DNA of 64,000 bases. Origin: Nemophila menziesii. Taxonomy: Eukaryota > Streptophyta > Magnoliopsida > Boraginales > Hydrophyllaceae. Positions within the stretch are counted from its first letter, which is position 1. The number at the start of each line of letters is the position of its first letter. Made by a program: the position numbers and the translations under genes. Below the pieces are notes generated by a model. That model saw nothing but the letters and a program-made list of their open reading frames with translations. It searched no databases and had not been told where the DNA came from. The DNA lies in assembly GCA_029959085.1 (NCBI GenBank), contig JARWIR010000016.1:8787441-8851440 (forward strand), read 5' to 3'. Positions 11,096 through 22,470 of the stretch are shown in pieces.

Positions 11096-11545
11096 TTGGA
11101 ACAAACAAAATCAAGTTTTGTGTATTACAGGAATACATAATTCGAGTTTTATGTGTTCCATGAATACACAAAAATGAGTTTTATTTGTTCTTAGAATACA
11201 CAATTCTGAGATTTGTATATTCTTGGAATACACATAATTGGAATAAACAAAATCAAGTTTTGTGTGTTCTAGAACACACAAAACCCTAAAACATTAAACA
11301 CACAAAAATAGCAAAAAAGTGTTGCACAAAAAGACAATATATCAAGATAGTTAAAAACAAGTAAAAATAGGGTGTATGCAATTAATAAAGAGAAAAAAAT
11401 AAATTTGTTAAAAAAGAGAATCCTTTATATCGATTTTGATTTGACTAAAAAAAATATCGATTTTGTGATTTTGTGTGTTACAGGAACACATAAACCTATA
11501 TTGGTGTGTTATAGCAACACACAACCACGAATTTCGATTTTCGAA
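11096..11545. repeat. Array of TGTGTT...AACACA hairpin units
   Basis: About eight degenerate units of the form tgtgttNNNNgaacaca occur at about 11130, 11160, 11195, 11225, 11257-11284, 11475 and 11500. The unit at 11257-11284 is a perfect 28-bp palindrome centred on tctaga. Unit spacing is about 40 bp. No coding function is seen. Confidence 0.65.
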
Positions 11546-12089
11546 AGAAAATAAAAAGAAATTCGGGAAAAAAATTTGAAAAAATAATTCGGGAAAAAAA
11601 ATTTTGAAATTTTTTTTTTGAAAAGAAATCAAAAAAAAATTAAAATAAATAAAAAAATAAAAAAATCATATAAAGGTAAATGTAATGAATTGAGAATTAT
11701 CTCTTTTTATATTTATATTCATATTTTATAAATAAAAAAATATTAATTAAGAAAGAGAATAAAAGATTATATAATATGATAAAATAATAACTAGATGAAA
11801 AAAAATCCTATCATTTTTTCTTAGTCAAACATATTAATGAAGGTAATGTTTTAATATAATTAACTTAAAAGGAGTGATTTAATCATATTTAGTATTTTTA
11901 AATTATCTTTTGAAATTTTTTTCAACAATTATTTATATAAGTATACAAAATAAGAATAAAATAAGAAAGTGTAATAAAGAGTAATATTTTGACCAAAATT
12001 TAAAGAAAAGGACAAATATTTAAATGAAAAGAACGAAAAAATTCTCATAATCCATACATAAGTTTCTTTCTCTTCTCACAGTATTTTAA
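11546..12089. other. AT-rich stretch with poly(A)/poly(T) runs
   Basis: Nothing recognised. The run of a and t with gggaaaaaaa words at 11560-11650 may be the decayed end of the neighbouring array. Confidence 0.4.
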
Positions 12090-13227
12090 ATACGATTTTT
12101 TTTCCCTAACAAAACAGTCGAGTGAATAGCAAACGACACCCCCATACTTCTCATTTCATTTCATTACCACCAAAGGTAAAATACATACATAACAGTTCAT
12201 GTTTATGTACTCTTTACTTGACCGATTTGTTCACTTTATTATTTTAATTTTTGTTGTTTGTTTTTTTCAAAAATATGCGTTTCAGTTATGATTTATTTTA
12301 TTGTCTTAACTTTTTTTTATGAAAGTACATGTCGCCCTGCCTGTCTGCCTGAAATTGAATAAAAAAGGAAACCAAAATAATGAAATAAATAGAAATTAAA
12401 TATGTGTACAAATGAAATAATTTATTAGTTTTAATGTTTAAGATATTTCTAGATCATTTTTATATACCAAATAAAAGGAGTTTGGCCTTCTTTTGAGCTT
12501 TTGTCGGTGATTTTTATCTACCAAAAGCGTAGAAACTAGAATTTCTTAAATATCACTAAATATATATTAAGATTGAAATTTTGTCTTGACAAAAAAAAAA
12601 AAAAAAAAAAAAAAGATTGAAATTTTGTTTTTCTAAGTGAAAATGATAACTAAGTTAAAATGTAATAAGCGATTTGAATTTGGAACTTGTTAATAATTCC
12701 TATGCAAATTGTTTCAAGGTACTATAAAGTAAATTTTATATTGCAAAAAACGTAGAAACGTGCAAGTAACGGTTCATCTGCATGCATGTTAGCTTTCGCT
12801 ATTTTGGGACATTTTATTGATATATTCTTGATGTCATAGCTTCTTTTAATACAGTCGAAAGAAAATGGATGACGTAGGTTATACTGAACCACTTGTTGTT
12901 GACAATGGTACAAGAATGGTCAAGGTGAGTCAATATGCAAAATCTTGTTCATTATATATTCTTTTTGTATTTCTTGCTCTTAGACTATATCTCTTTTACT
13001 ATATCTAACAGGCTGGTTTTGCCCGAGATGATGCACCAAGATCGGTAAACTCGAGCATCACATGTCTTCCTAGATACAACGGTGTCATGGTGGGTATGGG
13101 GCTAAAGGACGCTTTTGTTGGTGCTGAAGTCCAACATATAAAAAATAATGGTTTGGTCGTCAATAGACCTTTTGATTGTAACAAAATCATAGTAAATTTA
13201 TCTGATCCCATTCATAGATCAGTCTAG
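12090..13227 (+). pseudogene. Actin-like gene copy, two coding exons, truncated at 91 residues
   Basis: Exon 1 (12865-12924, 20 codons) encodes EPLVVDNGTRMVK and ends at a GTGAGT donor. Exon 2 (13012-13227) starts [11 protein letters not shown] and contains [15 protein letters not shown]. This matches plant actin (DNGTGMVK / AGFAGDDAPR, GVMVGMGQKDAYVG), and the split after the K codon is the conserved position of the first coding intron of plant actin genes. A leader intron also fits: donor at 12176 (CAAAG/GTAAAA) and acceptor TACAG at 12854, ten bases before the ATG. The frame stays open, but the protein drifts from actin after about residue 60 and stops at TAG 13227, where actin has about 377 residues. 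It lacks most nucleotide-binding and polymerisation surfaces. Intron retention means DNA-level duplication rather than retrocopying. Confidence 0.8.
12571..12628 (+). mobile_element. Ultra-truncated LINE tail (30 nt) with TSD
   Basis: GATTGAAATTTTGT occurs at 12571-12584 and again at 12615-12628 (up to 16 bp with the preceding aa). Between them is only CTTGAC plus 24 A. This is the TGAC-poly(A) LINE 3' end with almost no body, inserted in the leader intron of the actin-like copy. Confidence 0.8.
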
Positions 13228-13267
13228 GTTGTCTTTCTTTTTTATGAAACCATTAATAGATTTCTAC

Positions 13268-13800
13268 TATATATGTGTAACCTTTCATAAGGTCCTTTAA
13301 TGACAATGTTTATATGTCCAATATGAGTTTTATTCTTAACAACCTTTCCTTAGGTTTAAATATATTAGTGACTTGACCCTTTTTTTACGCATATATCTTG
13401 ATAACATATCCTAAAGTTTAATTGACAATATTACGTGACTTTGAAAAGTCTAACCCATTTACATTTATAGACTCAATAACTTTCCTGAGGTTTAATTGAG
13501 GATGCTTGGTGACTTAAGGAGTCTAACCATGGTATTTTATATTCTGGATTATCATTTTTAAGATTCAATCAAGGATGTTAAGTGTCTTGAGAAGTCTAAC
13601 AATGTCATTTTATCGACTCTATAACCTTTTTCTAGAGGCTTAATCGAGGATGCTTGGTGACTTGAGAAGTCCAACCATGTCATTTTATTTATCGATAACC
13701 TTTCTTGAGGTTTAATCGAGTAAGTTAAGTGACTTAATAAGTCTAACAATGTTATTTTATCTAATTGATAACCTTTTTTGAGGTTTAATCGAGGATATTA
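13268..13800 (+). repeat. Tandem repeat, about 73-bp unit, 7-8 copies
   Basis: The unit contains ttgaggtttaatcgagga, tgcttggtgactt, gagaagtcc/taac and atgtcattttat. Later copies (13490-13800) are the best conserved; early copies are degenerate. It ends where a Copia LTR starts at 13806. Confidence 0.75.
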
Positions 13801-13805
13801 GGATA

Positions 13806-14276
13806 TGTTTGGTTGTGGCTTGAAGGCCAAACTCAATAATTCAAGCAAACTTCGAGACCAAGAAACATATTACTCGACTTGAGGTTCAAGTAATAATATA
13901 TTAGGTTATTATTAGACTTGTTACCTAAGTAATATCTCCTATATATAGGGCTACATTGTAGTTTTTCGTATCATATTCAACCCTTACAAGGGGTTGGGGG
14001 TGGGGTGTGTCTTGGGGTTGTGTGATCATCAACCTAGAGAGCTGTGAGAGCAACAAAGTGAGTATGAGTGATACACTTGTGAGAAAACATAAGAGTGATT
14101 CTTGTATAACATAGAAGATGATTGTTCTTATTGTTCAAGGTTTTCTATATTAGAGTGAAATGGTGAAAAACCTCTATGGATGTAGGTAATTTTCCAAAAT
14201 ACAAAAATCTCGTGTCGCCTTCATTTTATGGTTTTATTTCTTTGCTTTTGTCTATCTATGTGTTTTTCTTTCCTAC
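13806..14276 (+). mobile_element. Ty1/copia LTR
   Basis: The LTR starts TGTTTGGTTGTGG, contains a TATA-like tatatataggg near 13945 and a T-rich end, and is followed by a tRNA-iMet-type primer binding site. This is the organisation of a copia 5' LTR plus leader on the plus strand. The partner LTR was not found in the window. Confidence 0.65.
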
Positions 14277-14279
14277 GAT

Positions 14280-14294
14280 TGGTATCAAAATCCA
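14280..14294 (+). promoter_or_regulatory. Primer binding site, initiator tRNA-Met type
   Basis: TGGTATCAAAATCCA is a mutated form of the standard copia PBS that starts TGGTATCAGAGC. It lies directly after the LTR. Confidence 0.6.
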
Positions 14295-14325
14295 TAGTGA
14301 GAGATTAGGTCAACACTTGTAGCCT

Positions 14326-14995
14326 TTAGAAAAGGAACAATACCCTAGAAAAGCACATGTTTTTCGACTTGGATGAGAGTTTATTAGCTGAGTATGGCCT
14401 AAGCCAGGGATAGCACAGACAACCAAAAACAAGTAAGTGCGAGTAAGGAGGCGGTGAGTTAATTAAGAGCTGAAATGGTGTACCGTTAGACACGTTTGGC
14501 ATAGGTAGTATGTTAATAAGGTAGACAGAAACAGATAATGCCTCCAACAAAAATGTATTAGGAAGATGGCTATGAGAAAGGAGAGCAAGAGAAGTTTCTA
14601 TCAAGTGTCTATGCTTTAGACACTCCATTCTGCTCAGGATTATGAGGACAACTAGTTTGGTGTATGACTCCATTTGAGCTAAGAAAATTCTTAGAGTCAG
14701 CATTATTGTACTCACCACCATAATCTGACCTAAGTGACTTAATACGAGTATTGAATTGAATGAGATTAAAGAATAGAAAGCTTTAAGAACATCAAGTACA
14801 TGAGATTTAAGTTTCAATGGATACACCCAAGTAAAACACGTAATATTATCCACAAAAACTATATAATACTTGTAAGAAGAAAAAGATTTAACGGGGTAGG
14901 TCCCCATACATCGTTATGGATTAAATCAAAAGCATTACATGTACGGTAAGAAGATATACTAAGTGGAAGTTTATGAGACTTTGAGGTAGCGCAAA
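14326..14995 (-). pseudogene. Copia integrase core relic
   Basis: The minus-strand translation gives YKYYIVFVDNITCFTWVYPL, KSHVLDVLKAF, a frame-damaged middle, then KHRHLIETSLALLSHSHLP and LLINSPPPYSHLLVFGC, all typical of the Ty1/copia integrase catalytic core and its C-terminal side. Frameshifts remove the middle catalytic acidic region. The piece is the downstream part of the same polyprotein as 18018-18820. The two were separated by two LTR insertions (14996-16515 and 16553-18017). The reverse transcriptase that should follow is missing, because the plus-strand copia LTR region starts immediately at lower coordinates. Confidence 0.8.
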
Positions 14996-16520
14996 TGGTG
15001 GGGGCAAAGGTGTGATAAAATAATAGATAAATAAAGATAATAATAAAGAGCACACACCCTTGAGAACCACGGAACTCACTGCAAGTATCACAGATCGTTT
15101 GTAAGTTTTAATGATAAGTTAAGTTCGTTCGCAGGGATTTAATCTGTTAGATCTACTTATATTTAACAAGCGTAGATGAATTTAGATGTTAAGATAAAAA
15201 TATAAAAAGATAAATAATAATCTAACGCAATTAAATAAATAATGAAAACAAATAAATAAGATGAATGTAAGTCAGATAAATTAGGATTAATATTATGAGT
15301 ATATTTTACTAAGTTGATATTCTAACCTATCACAGATTAAGCATTATATATTAACCAGGATTCTAAATTCTACCTACCCTTTCTAGGCTTAGGAGCAACC
15401 TCTCCACTACCAAGGTCTTGGGTAATGATTGGTGATTAAATCAAACCTTTGTGGCTATCTAGTTAGGCAAAGGATCAAACCTAGACAATAATGTGGTGTT
15501 GTCAATAACTAAGAATAATCCTAAGATTGACCAAATCTAAGGATGTAACAATAAGTCAAACACATAATAACAATATACGCAAGCTCAATCAATTAAAATA
15601 ACAAATAGTATTAATGAATTTAAGACAAAATAATAACCCAACAATTAAAAGTAAAACTTACAGAATAAAAGCTTAGAAATATGGTTGAGCATAGATCTAT
15701 AACTAATTACCCTAAATATAGAGAAGGTGAGATGTAAAAGAGGAGTTTGTCACTCTCCAACTTCTTCTTCTTGTCTTCCTCTACAGGTCAGCTTGCTTCT
15801 TGGATGAATAGCTTGATACTAAGGATGAATAATAAATATAAAGACTAAGCTATTATTTAAAACTAAGAAAATACAAGAAAGGACTAAGCCTAAGCTTGAA
15901 ACTGAGCAAGGACATGTTTACAATGGTATGAGGGTGTATTTATAGGTGTCTTGGAAGACCTAATTCGTTTTCTTGAGGAAGAGATAAAGTATTGGACTCC
16001 TAGCCCAACTCAAATTCGTATGGAAATAAAGATAAACACTGCTGGACCGTTTTGAGCATATCTTCTTCGTTATTGGTTGGTTTGAGCTCCATAAGATACC
16101 AAAAGAATCCTCACAGAATTATCTATGTCCCTATGAAAGGAAATTACCAAAATCGGCCTATTTCTTGGGGGTAAATAGCACTTCTTTAGGCGTGTGCTGC
16201 AGAATCTCAGATTTAGGCAGCTTTTCCTTTTCCATCTTTTTAGCTTTTGTTTTCTTATCTCCAATTACCATGCAAATCTCTTTCCATATCTTGTAGTCTT
16301 TGACTTGGACTCTAATTAATCTCCATAATTATCTTTAAAGCTTCACACTAAATAAACAATTAAATCCAATATGCTCTAAAAATATTATTTTACTAAATCA
16401 AGACTCAAAATAGGAAAGTGCACTATTTCTCAAGAAATTCGACTAAATGACTTCCTAAATCACTAAAAATGATGTCTCATCCTAACATAAATCTATCACA
16501 AATGAGGAGACATCAGCAAG
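14991..16520 (-). mobile_element. Solo gypsy-type LTR, minus strand, TSD GCAAA/GCAAG
   Basis: The LTR at 14996-16515 (1,520 bp) starts TGGTGGGGGCAAAGG and ends GAGGAGACATCA. It is the reverse complement of the LTR family at 43533 (TGATGTCTCC...CACACCA). Five-base flanks GCAAA (14991-14995) and GCAAG (16516-16520) differ at one base. No internal region is attached, so it is a solo LTR left by LTR-LTR recombination. It splits the copia integrase. Confidence 0.85.
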
Positions 16521-16547
16521 CACACCATGGAAGTTCAATTTTGTGTG

Positions 16548-18022
16548 GAGAGTGATGTCTCCCTAATTCTGATATAATAATCTATGTTGGAGACATCATT
16601 TATGTATTTAAGATTAATTAATTATAGATTATTATTCATATTTTGATAATTTCTTGTCTTGATTGGATGATTTATTATTTTTAGAGCATATTTGGTTTAA
16701 TTTGTGTGTTAATGTGAAGCTTTAGAGATTTATGGAATATAATTAGATGTCAAATAATGTCTAAAGAGATAAGGAAGGAAGATATGGAAGGAATCAAGAA
16801 ATAAAAGGAAGAGGAGATAAAATAGGAAAGGAAAAGCTGTCAAGTAAATCTAAAATTTTGCAGCCACATCCATTAAAGTGAAAGACACCTTCAAATCGGC
16901 TGGTAATTTGGATGAGCATTCAAAAGAGTAAAGATATATCTTTTTGCTACGGTTGTTACGATATAAAGTAGGTGAAAATTAGACCAATAACGAAGGATAT
17001 ATGATCAAAACAGTGAGTAGTGTTTATCCTCTATGATATTTTAGGAAATAAATTTGAGTTGGACCTGGACTCAAAATACTTACCTTTTACTCACCAATTT
17101 AGACCTAGGGTCTTCTTAGCACCTATATATACACCCTCTTATCATTTTAAACATGTCCTTGCTTAGTTCTAAACCTTAGTTCCATAGAAGTCATTCAAGA
17201 GAAGCAAGTTGACAGTATGTATCTTTATTTTAATTTATTTTTTCTAGCATGAACTAAATTTCACATAGCTTGGGTTTTGCATATGTATAATATTTGAATT
17301 CTATTTTCTTCTATCTAGGTTTGTTTGGGAAAACCTTTTTAAATTGATTCTAGCTTTTTAACCTTTATATTAGTTTTATGTGCTTTGATATAGTGAATGT
17401 AGTTCTTGCTAGTGCACGAGTATAGACTACCCCATTAATAACAGTTGGATGGTCACCCAGAAGGGGTGTCTAATTGTTGAAACACCACATAAGCTTCTAG
17501 TGTGAGGTAATGATTCGGAAGGGCTTGCCTAACTAGATAGTCATTAGGGTTTAAGATTTAACCACCGGACATTGTATAGGGTCCCCTTACCCAAGTCCCT
17601 TGATAATTGTTAAGTCGCCACCTAAGTCCATCCGGAAGGGGGTCAGGAGGAATATAGAATCCTGGCTACTTACTTTAAGAGATTTAATCACCCTTATTAA
17701 CTTGTAGAAGAAATAGAAGGATAAGTGCATACTAGCAAACCTAAGCTATATTTCTCATCTTATTCTTACATCTTTATTTTATTGTCTTTTGTTTAATTAA
17801 TCATTATTCTCCCCAATCATTACTATCTACTTTTCCTGTCTTTTAATTCATTGATCTAATTATTAACGTTTTCTTGTAATCCATTCGTATAACACACTAA
17901 ATCCCTGAGAACAAATATGAACTTATCATTAAAACTTGCGTAAGACCTGTGATACTTCCAGTGAGTGACCAGTGTCCTATTCTTATCTATTATTTTATCA
18001 CACCCTACCAGCCACCAGAGAG
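16548..18022 (+). mobile_element. Solo gypsy-type LTR, plus strand, perfect TSD GAGAG
   Basis: The LTR at 16553-18017 (1,465 bp) starts TGATGTCTCCCTAATTCTGA and ends CCAGCCACCA. It is flanked by GAGAG at 16548-16552 and 18018-18022. It belongs to the same family as the LTRs at 9890, 14996 (inverted) and 43533. Only 32 bp of copia sequence lies between it and the opposite-strand solo LTR. Confidence 0.88.
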
Positions 18023-18799
18023 TACTTGACAAAGGAGCTAACAGAGTAATAGAAGGGTGACCCAAACGATAGTGCCATAGCTTAGCAGACGATGACACTA
18101 TAGTAGATGACAAACACAATTTTGGAAAAGTAGAATATGAGCTAGTAGACACAGACTGGGCACCAAACTGTAAGAGGTAAAAGACATTCCTACAAGGTCC
18201 CTGAAACACAACAGAATTTGTAGATGAATCAACTATAGAAACAAAATTTGAGGTAAAAATAATGGAGCAATTATTGTCCAAAGTGAACTTAGATATGGAC
18301 CAAATATTAGACGATATAGACGAAACATGTAAAATTGAATTTAAGGCAAAAGTATAGGAAGGAGAAGAAAGCGTACTATGACCGACATTGGCAATATCTA
18401 ACGTCTGACCATTCCCAACAACCATTGAATTATTTACATGATATGGTGTAGATGATTTAAGCATATAGATGTCATTTGTAACATGACTATTGGCTCCGGA
18501 GTCTAGGTACCATAGTTCCGGATCATATGATGACGTAGGAGTAGGAGTAGTGTTAGCAGCAAGAGCATCACGATTATTACCATGTGGAGATAGAAAAGTT
18601 GTGAAGTCATCACGATACCCACAATAAATAGCTGAATGACCATAGCGTATACAAATCTGACGCGTAGGAACATTAGAAGAGTAAGGCATACCAGATTCAG
18701 GTGTTGATATGGTGGTGCCCCAAAATTGAATGTGAATTCGATGGAGGACCTCTACCATGTCCTGTATATAAACCACAACCTCGATTAGAGTAGCCTCGA
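18018..18799 (-). pseudogene. Copia gag end, protease and GAG-pre-integrase relic
   Basis: On the minus strand this encodes a degenerate zinc knuckle (ICIRYGHSAIYC, first cysteine lost), the aspartic protease motif LWYLDSGANSHVTND (residues about 88-103), VGNGQTLDIANVG, and the GAG-pre-integrase motif LWHYRLGHPS. The order protease, then pre-integrase, then integrase (14326-14995) is the copia order. The frame is open through this segment, so it was fairly young when the solo-LTR parents inserted. It runs into the LTR at 18017. Confidence 0.85.
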
Positions 18800-20150
18800 T
18801 GGTTACTCCTAGAGTGTGATAAAAATCAACACTAAAGAAGAGAAATGACTACCACAAGTGTACGGGTCGCACAAGTAATAAGTAAGTAAAAACGGGATAA
18901 ATCGTCTCCACAAGGATTGCGAGGTGAAACAGTAGTGTTTAAACGATAGATAGAATTAATCGTGATGCGAAGTAAATAAAAGATAAATAAAGATATGTTT
19001 GTTTGGTTTTCGTTTTATGAAAATATTAAATGCAAAAAGTCAATTAACTAGATTAAATGAAAATACAATAAAGTAAAGACTAAAGGATTACACAAATATG
19101 AGATATACTTGAGTCTCGCTAGGGATCCACCTAAGTTCATATATCTAATACTTTCGTTTAAGGGTCAAGTTGGTAATTCTATATTAGTCGGGGCTCTAGA
19201 ATCTCCTAACTCCCTCTCAGGTAGACTTAGAACTATCCTACAGTATTACAAACCCCGTCAGGGCGATTATAAGCTACGTTCAGATGATTAAGGCAATTAC
19301 TCAATTGGCTACGCGGTTAGTCAAGCCCGCCAGGATCAATGCCGAATACCACACGTCTTTTATTTAGTTCAATAATTAAACCCCACCCTCCCGGATGATC
19401 ACTGCCACTTGTGAATAGCTTAATTACTAATACCTATTTATAATTGGCCAAATTAAAACAGTAAACAAGCATGAAATAATAGTCAATATGAAATATATGA
19501 CTGGAATTAAATTCAAACACAATCCCAAATTCGAAATTATTAAATATATTAAACTAGGGCTTGACCCATTACGCGATTCTCAAGTCTAAAAGTGTTTAGC
19601 TCACATGTTCAGCCACAACTTCAATCTCTTTCTCCTCATATATGCTCCTTTTAACTATTACGAATTCTAGAACCATTAACCATCTTTAATTTTAGTTTTC
19701 TATGGTGTAATATGGATATGGGCGAACCGAATGAATCTAAAGGAAAAAGATGCGATAGAATTTTGAGAATTGATTGAGAAAGGTGAGAGAAATTAGGATT
19801 TATTTAGGGAAAAGAGATGAGAAAGAGAAATAAGGTTCTGGTTTGGAAGAATGTATTAGACATTTTAAATTCTAGACATATGAATTTTTAAATTCTAGAC
19901 CTATGAGTTAAACCATGTAATGTTTTGAGGATGACAACTTCAATATTTTCTTTATAATTTGGATTCTTTTAACTTTTAGATCAATTGAAATAGGTTAAAA
20001 TAGTGTATTAAGATGACAACTCATTCTTACTTGAATTAAAATAAAAGATAAATTTGATCCAAAGTTATAACTTATTAAAACCTCACATTAAACTAATATA
20101 ATATTGTGTTGTCTCCTTAAACGTGATAACAAATCTATCACTAAGAGTTG
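18800..20150 (-). mobile_element. Gypsy-type LTR, minus strand (second subfamily)
   Basis: It starts TGGTTACTCCTAGAGTGTGA and shares in order with 55346-56901 the words caaccccgtcagggcgatta-like, agctacgttcagatgatta, ccgtcagggtcaat-like and aatcccaaattc. It ends near gtgttgtctcc...ctatcac at about 20100-20150. The 3' end and target duplication are not resolved. It sits inside the copia gag. Confidence 0.65.
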
Positions 20151-20573
20151 TGTCTGGCAAAGTATACAAGACACCAAGTAATATAAAAAGTAAGTGAATT
20201 ATCATAACTAACCAACAATGATAGACTAAATCTGCTGCCGAAATTCAGTTGTCTCAAAAAAGTAAAAAGCTATATAGTGTAAAATAAGCGAGAGCTATAT
20301 GGATGAAGTTTATCCAATTACCCAACAAAATTGACTTCATGTTATTGTCAAGTGTAGTTAGTTGTATGGGCATTTATCTCAAGCTTGTCTAAAGATCCAT
20401 GTGCAACAACATATTGGTGATTTGAACATCATCTTATGCCACCTGAATCGCAGAGGTAAAAATCAAAAAGAATAAAGATTTAAAGAGTACCACCAATATT
20501 ACATTTGATTCTGAAGGTTGAATAACTTGAAAATCTAATAAGGGAACTAATCCTTATACTCAACCAGTCCAAT
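20151..20573. other. Intergenic, 3' side of the PORR gene
   Basis: Nothing recognised apart from the likely 3' UTR and polyadenylation region of the PORR gene close to 20460-20570. Confidence 0.35.
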
Positions 20574-21809
20574 TTACGGAACACCATCATCGAATAAAAC
20601 TTTATAAAATCTTTTTCTCTCCTCAGGGTCAAATATACCACCAAGATCACCTCCTTGTTCACATATTTTTCTATTATAATCCTTCATGTTCTCTGGCCGC
20701 ACGGATATTACTCCCTTCTTCCTCTTCTTTTCTAAATTCATTAAATAATGTCTTCGATTATATTCATGAAGACCTTCCTGCATTAATTCCCCAAATTTCT
20801 CCTTCACAAGAACAATCGGATCCTTTTCAATCAGCTCCGACCCTTCATACCCCTCCCGAAGAAGAACTGTATAAATCTGATATCTATTCGAAACATAAAA
20901 TATTCCAGGATGTTTCAGTAATAAAACATTAAGTTTTTCAGGTAACCGAAACTCCCTTCTAAAATGGTCAAGTTTAATAATCGAAGTTTTCTTCCACAAA
21001 GTCATTGATAGTAATTCATGAACCAACCCAATTGTTCTCTTATCCATCTCTTTTGAACCTTCAACTAATCCTTTCGGATCTGCATAAGGTGATATGTATG
21101 GAATTGAATTAAATTCGTGAAATCTTTCCCATGATTTGACCCAAGTTGATGGCAATTTACACGTGAAGCAAGGATCATGACCCTCTTTTTGAGCAATCTT
21201 TTCTATTGAAGAAACCGCTAAATCTTGGCTCCATGAAACAAGTTGAATCTCCATTGAACTTCTCCTACCAGTATAATTCACTACACGAAACATATCAGGG
21301 TATTTAGGTACAATTCGAAGAACATAATCATCGGGAAACCCAAAATTCCTTTTGAATTCATTAATCTTTTGAACATTGAGCCTCTGATTCGAGCTCATCA
21401 TCAATAACTTTGCTAATTTCTCTGCAAACACAGGTTCTTGTGCATCTTTTACAGATTCTTCATCCTCCACTAAAGACATCATTCGTTTCGTTAAACGACA
21501 AAAATACTCGTCATTTTCTAAATAAACTTCATAGCAACACGGATACTTCTTTAGCCAATTAAGAGCAAGGCCTTGAAGATCAAGAGTTTTGAACTTTTTT
21601 TGAAGAAATTTGATAGAAACAACTTGGTTAGGGCAACGAAGGATTATGTTTTTGATCTGATTATTTACTATCCAACGACGGTTTCGAGATAAAGCGGATT
21701 CAAGTTCCGGGTCCTTCTTCATTGACCATAAAGAGAATCTTCTAATGTGCACAAAGTAGATACTGATATTCCAAGATTTTTTGCTTCTAACAAGCATCTC
21801 TGGTACCAT
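20574..21809 (-). CDS. PORR-domain protein (plant organelle RNA recognition), WTF9/RPD1-like
   Basis: This 411-residue, uninterrupted reading frame belongs to the plant PORR family (formerly DUF860). Members bind RNA and promote group II intron splicing in mitochondria or chloroplasts. The basic, arginine- and serine-containing start (VRSKKSW...HIRRFSLWS) suits a mitochondrial presequence. The PORR domain runs from about residue 30 to 360: RNRRWIVNNQIKNIILRCPN, LQGLALNWLKKYPCCYEVY, FPDDYVLRIVPKYPDMFRVV, SMEIQLVSWSQDLAVSSIE, the block HEFNSIPYISPYAD, and the hallmark LLLKHPGIFYVSNRYQIYT then VLLREGYEGSELIEKDP. Length fits the family (about 380-470). An AG at the first codons (ACCAG/AGATGC) could be an acceptor for a 5' UTR intron, in which case translation would start at Met5. 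The exact target transcript cannot be told. Confidence 0.92.
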   Translation of the reverse strand: MVPEMLVRSKKSWNISIYFVHIRRFSLWSMKKDPELESALSRNRRWIVNNQIKNIILRCPNQVVSIKFLQKKFKTLDLQGLALNWLKKYPCCYEVYLENDEYFCRLTKRMMSLVEDEESVKDAQEPVFAEKLAKLLMMSSNQRLNVQKINEFKRNFGFPDDYVLRIVPKYPDMFRVVNYTGRRSSMEIQLVSWSQDLAVSSIEKIAQKEGHDPCFTCKLPSTWVKSWERFHEFNSIPYISPYADPKGLVEGSKEMDKRTIGLVHELLSMTLWKKTSIIKLDHFRREFRLPEKLNVLLLKHPGIFYVSNRYQIYTVLLREGYEGSELIEKDPIVLVKEKFGELMQEGLHEYNRRHYLMNLEKKRKKGVISVRPENMKDYNRKICEQGGDLGGIFDPEERKRFYKVLFDDGVP

Positions 21810-22379
21810 TATGTGGTTTTATATATTAGTCCTACAAATTAAGATCAAATTTAGTATATTATATAGGTATGTATCATATTACTATTGTATATCAGAGGGA
21901 CCATTAAACAAACATGTTAATGGCGTGATAAAAGCAGTAATTAAATACCCAAAAACTGGTTATACTTTGACAACATTCTTCAATATCATCATCAATAAGT
22001 CATAACAGAGGAGTATAGTTACCTATTTTGATTTAACCCACTGCAATTTACTAAACATCTACTCATCCAATAAAACTTCCTATGTCGAATTGTCTCTTCT
22101 TATACCCACTAAAACAGTTAACCAAAAGGAAATGAAACAAAAAGAAAGCTGCTGCTACTATGTCATATGTAAAGGTTCCAAAACAAACACTTGTAATCAA
22201 AGGAAGCTAATTTTAAATTTTTCAGAATATATTCTTAAATCTGACTTTTAAGATTAACCAAACAAATTAGCCATGAAGAATTTATTTATTTATTTTTAAG
22301 CTGGGTTGCAGAAGAAGAAGGAAGATTAAGCATTTAAAATATGCAGCAAAAAATAAAAAGGTGAATAATTTTTTTAATC

Positions 22380-22470
22380 GAAAAACTAGGTGAATACCTG
22401 CTTGGGGTTGAAGTGTAATGGCGAAAATGGCGATGAAGTCTTGACAGGTTGGGCGCACATATACATTGAG
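22380..22470 (-). other. Possible 5' UTR exon of the PORR gene
   Basis: On the minus strand a GC-richer patch ends CCCCAAGCAG/GTATTC, a good plant donor. It could be spliced to the AG next to the PORR start. This is inferred only from splice motifs. Confidence 0.25.
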
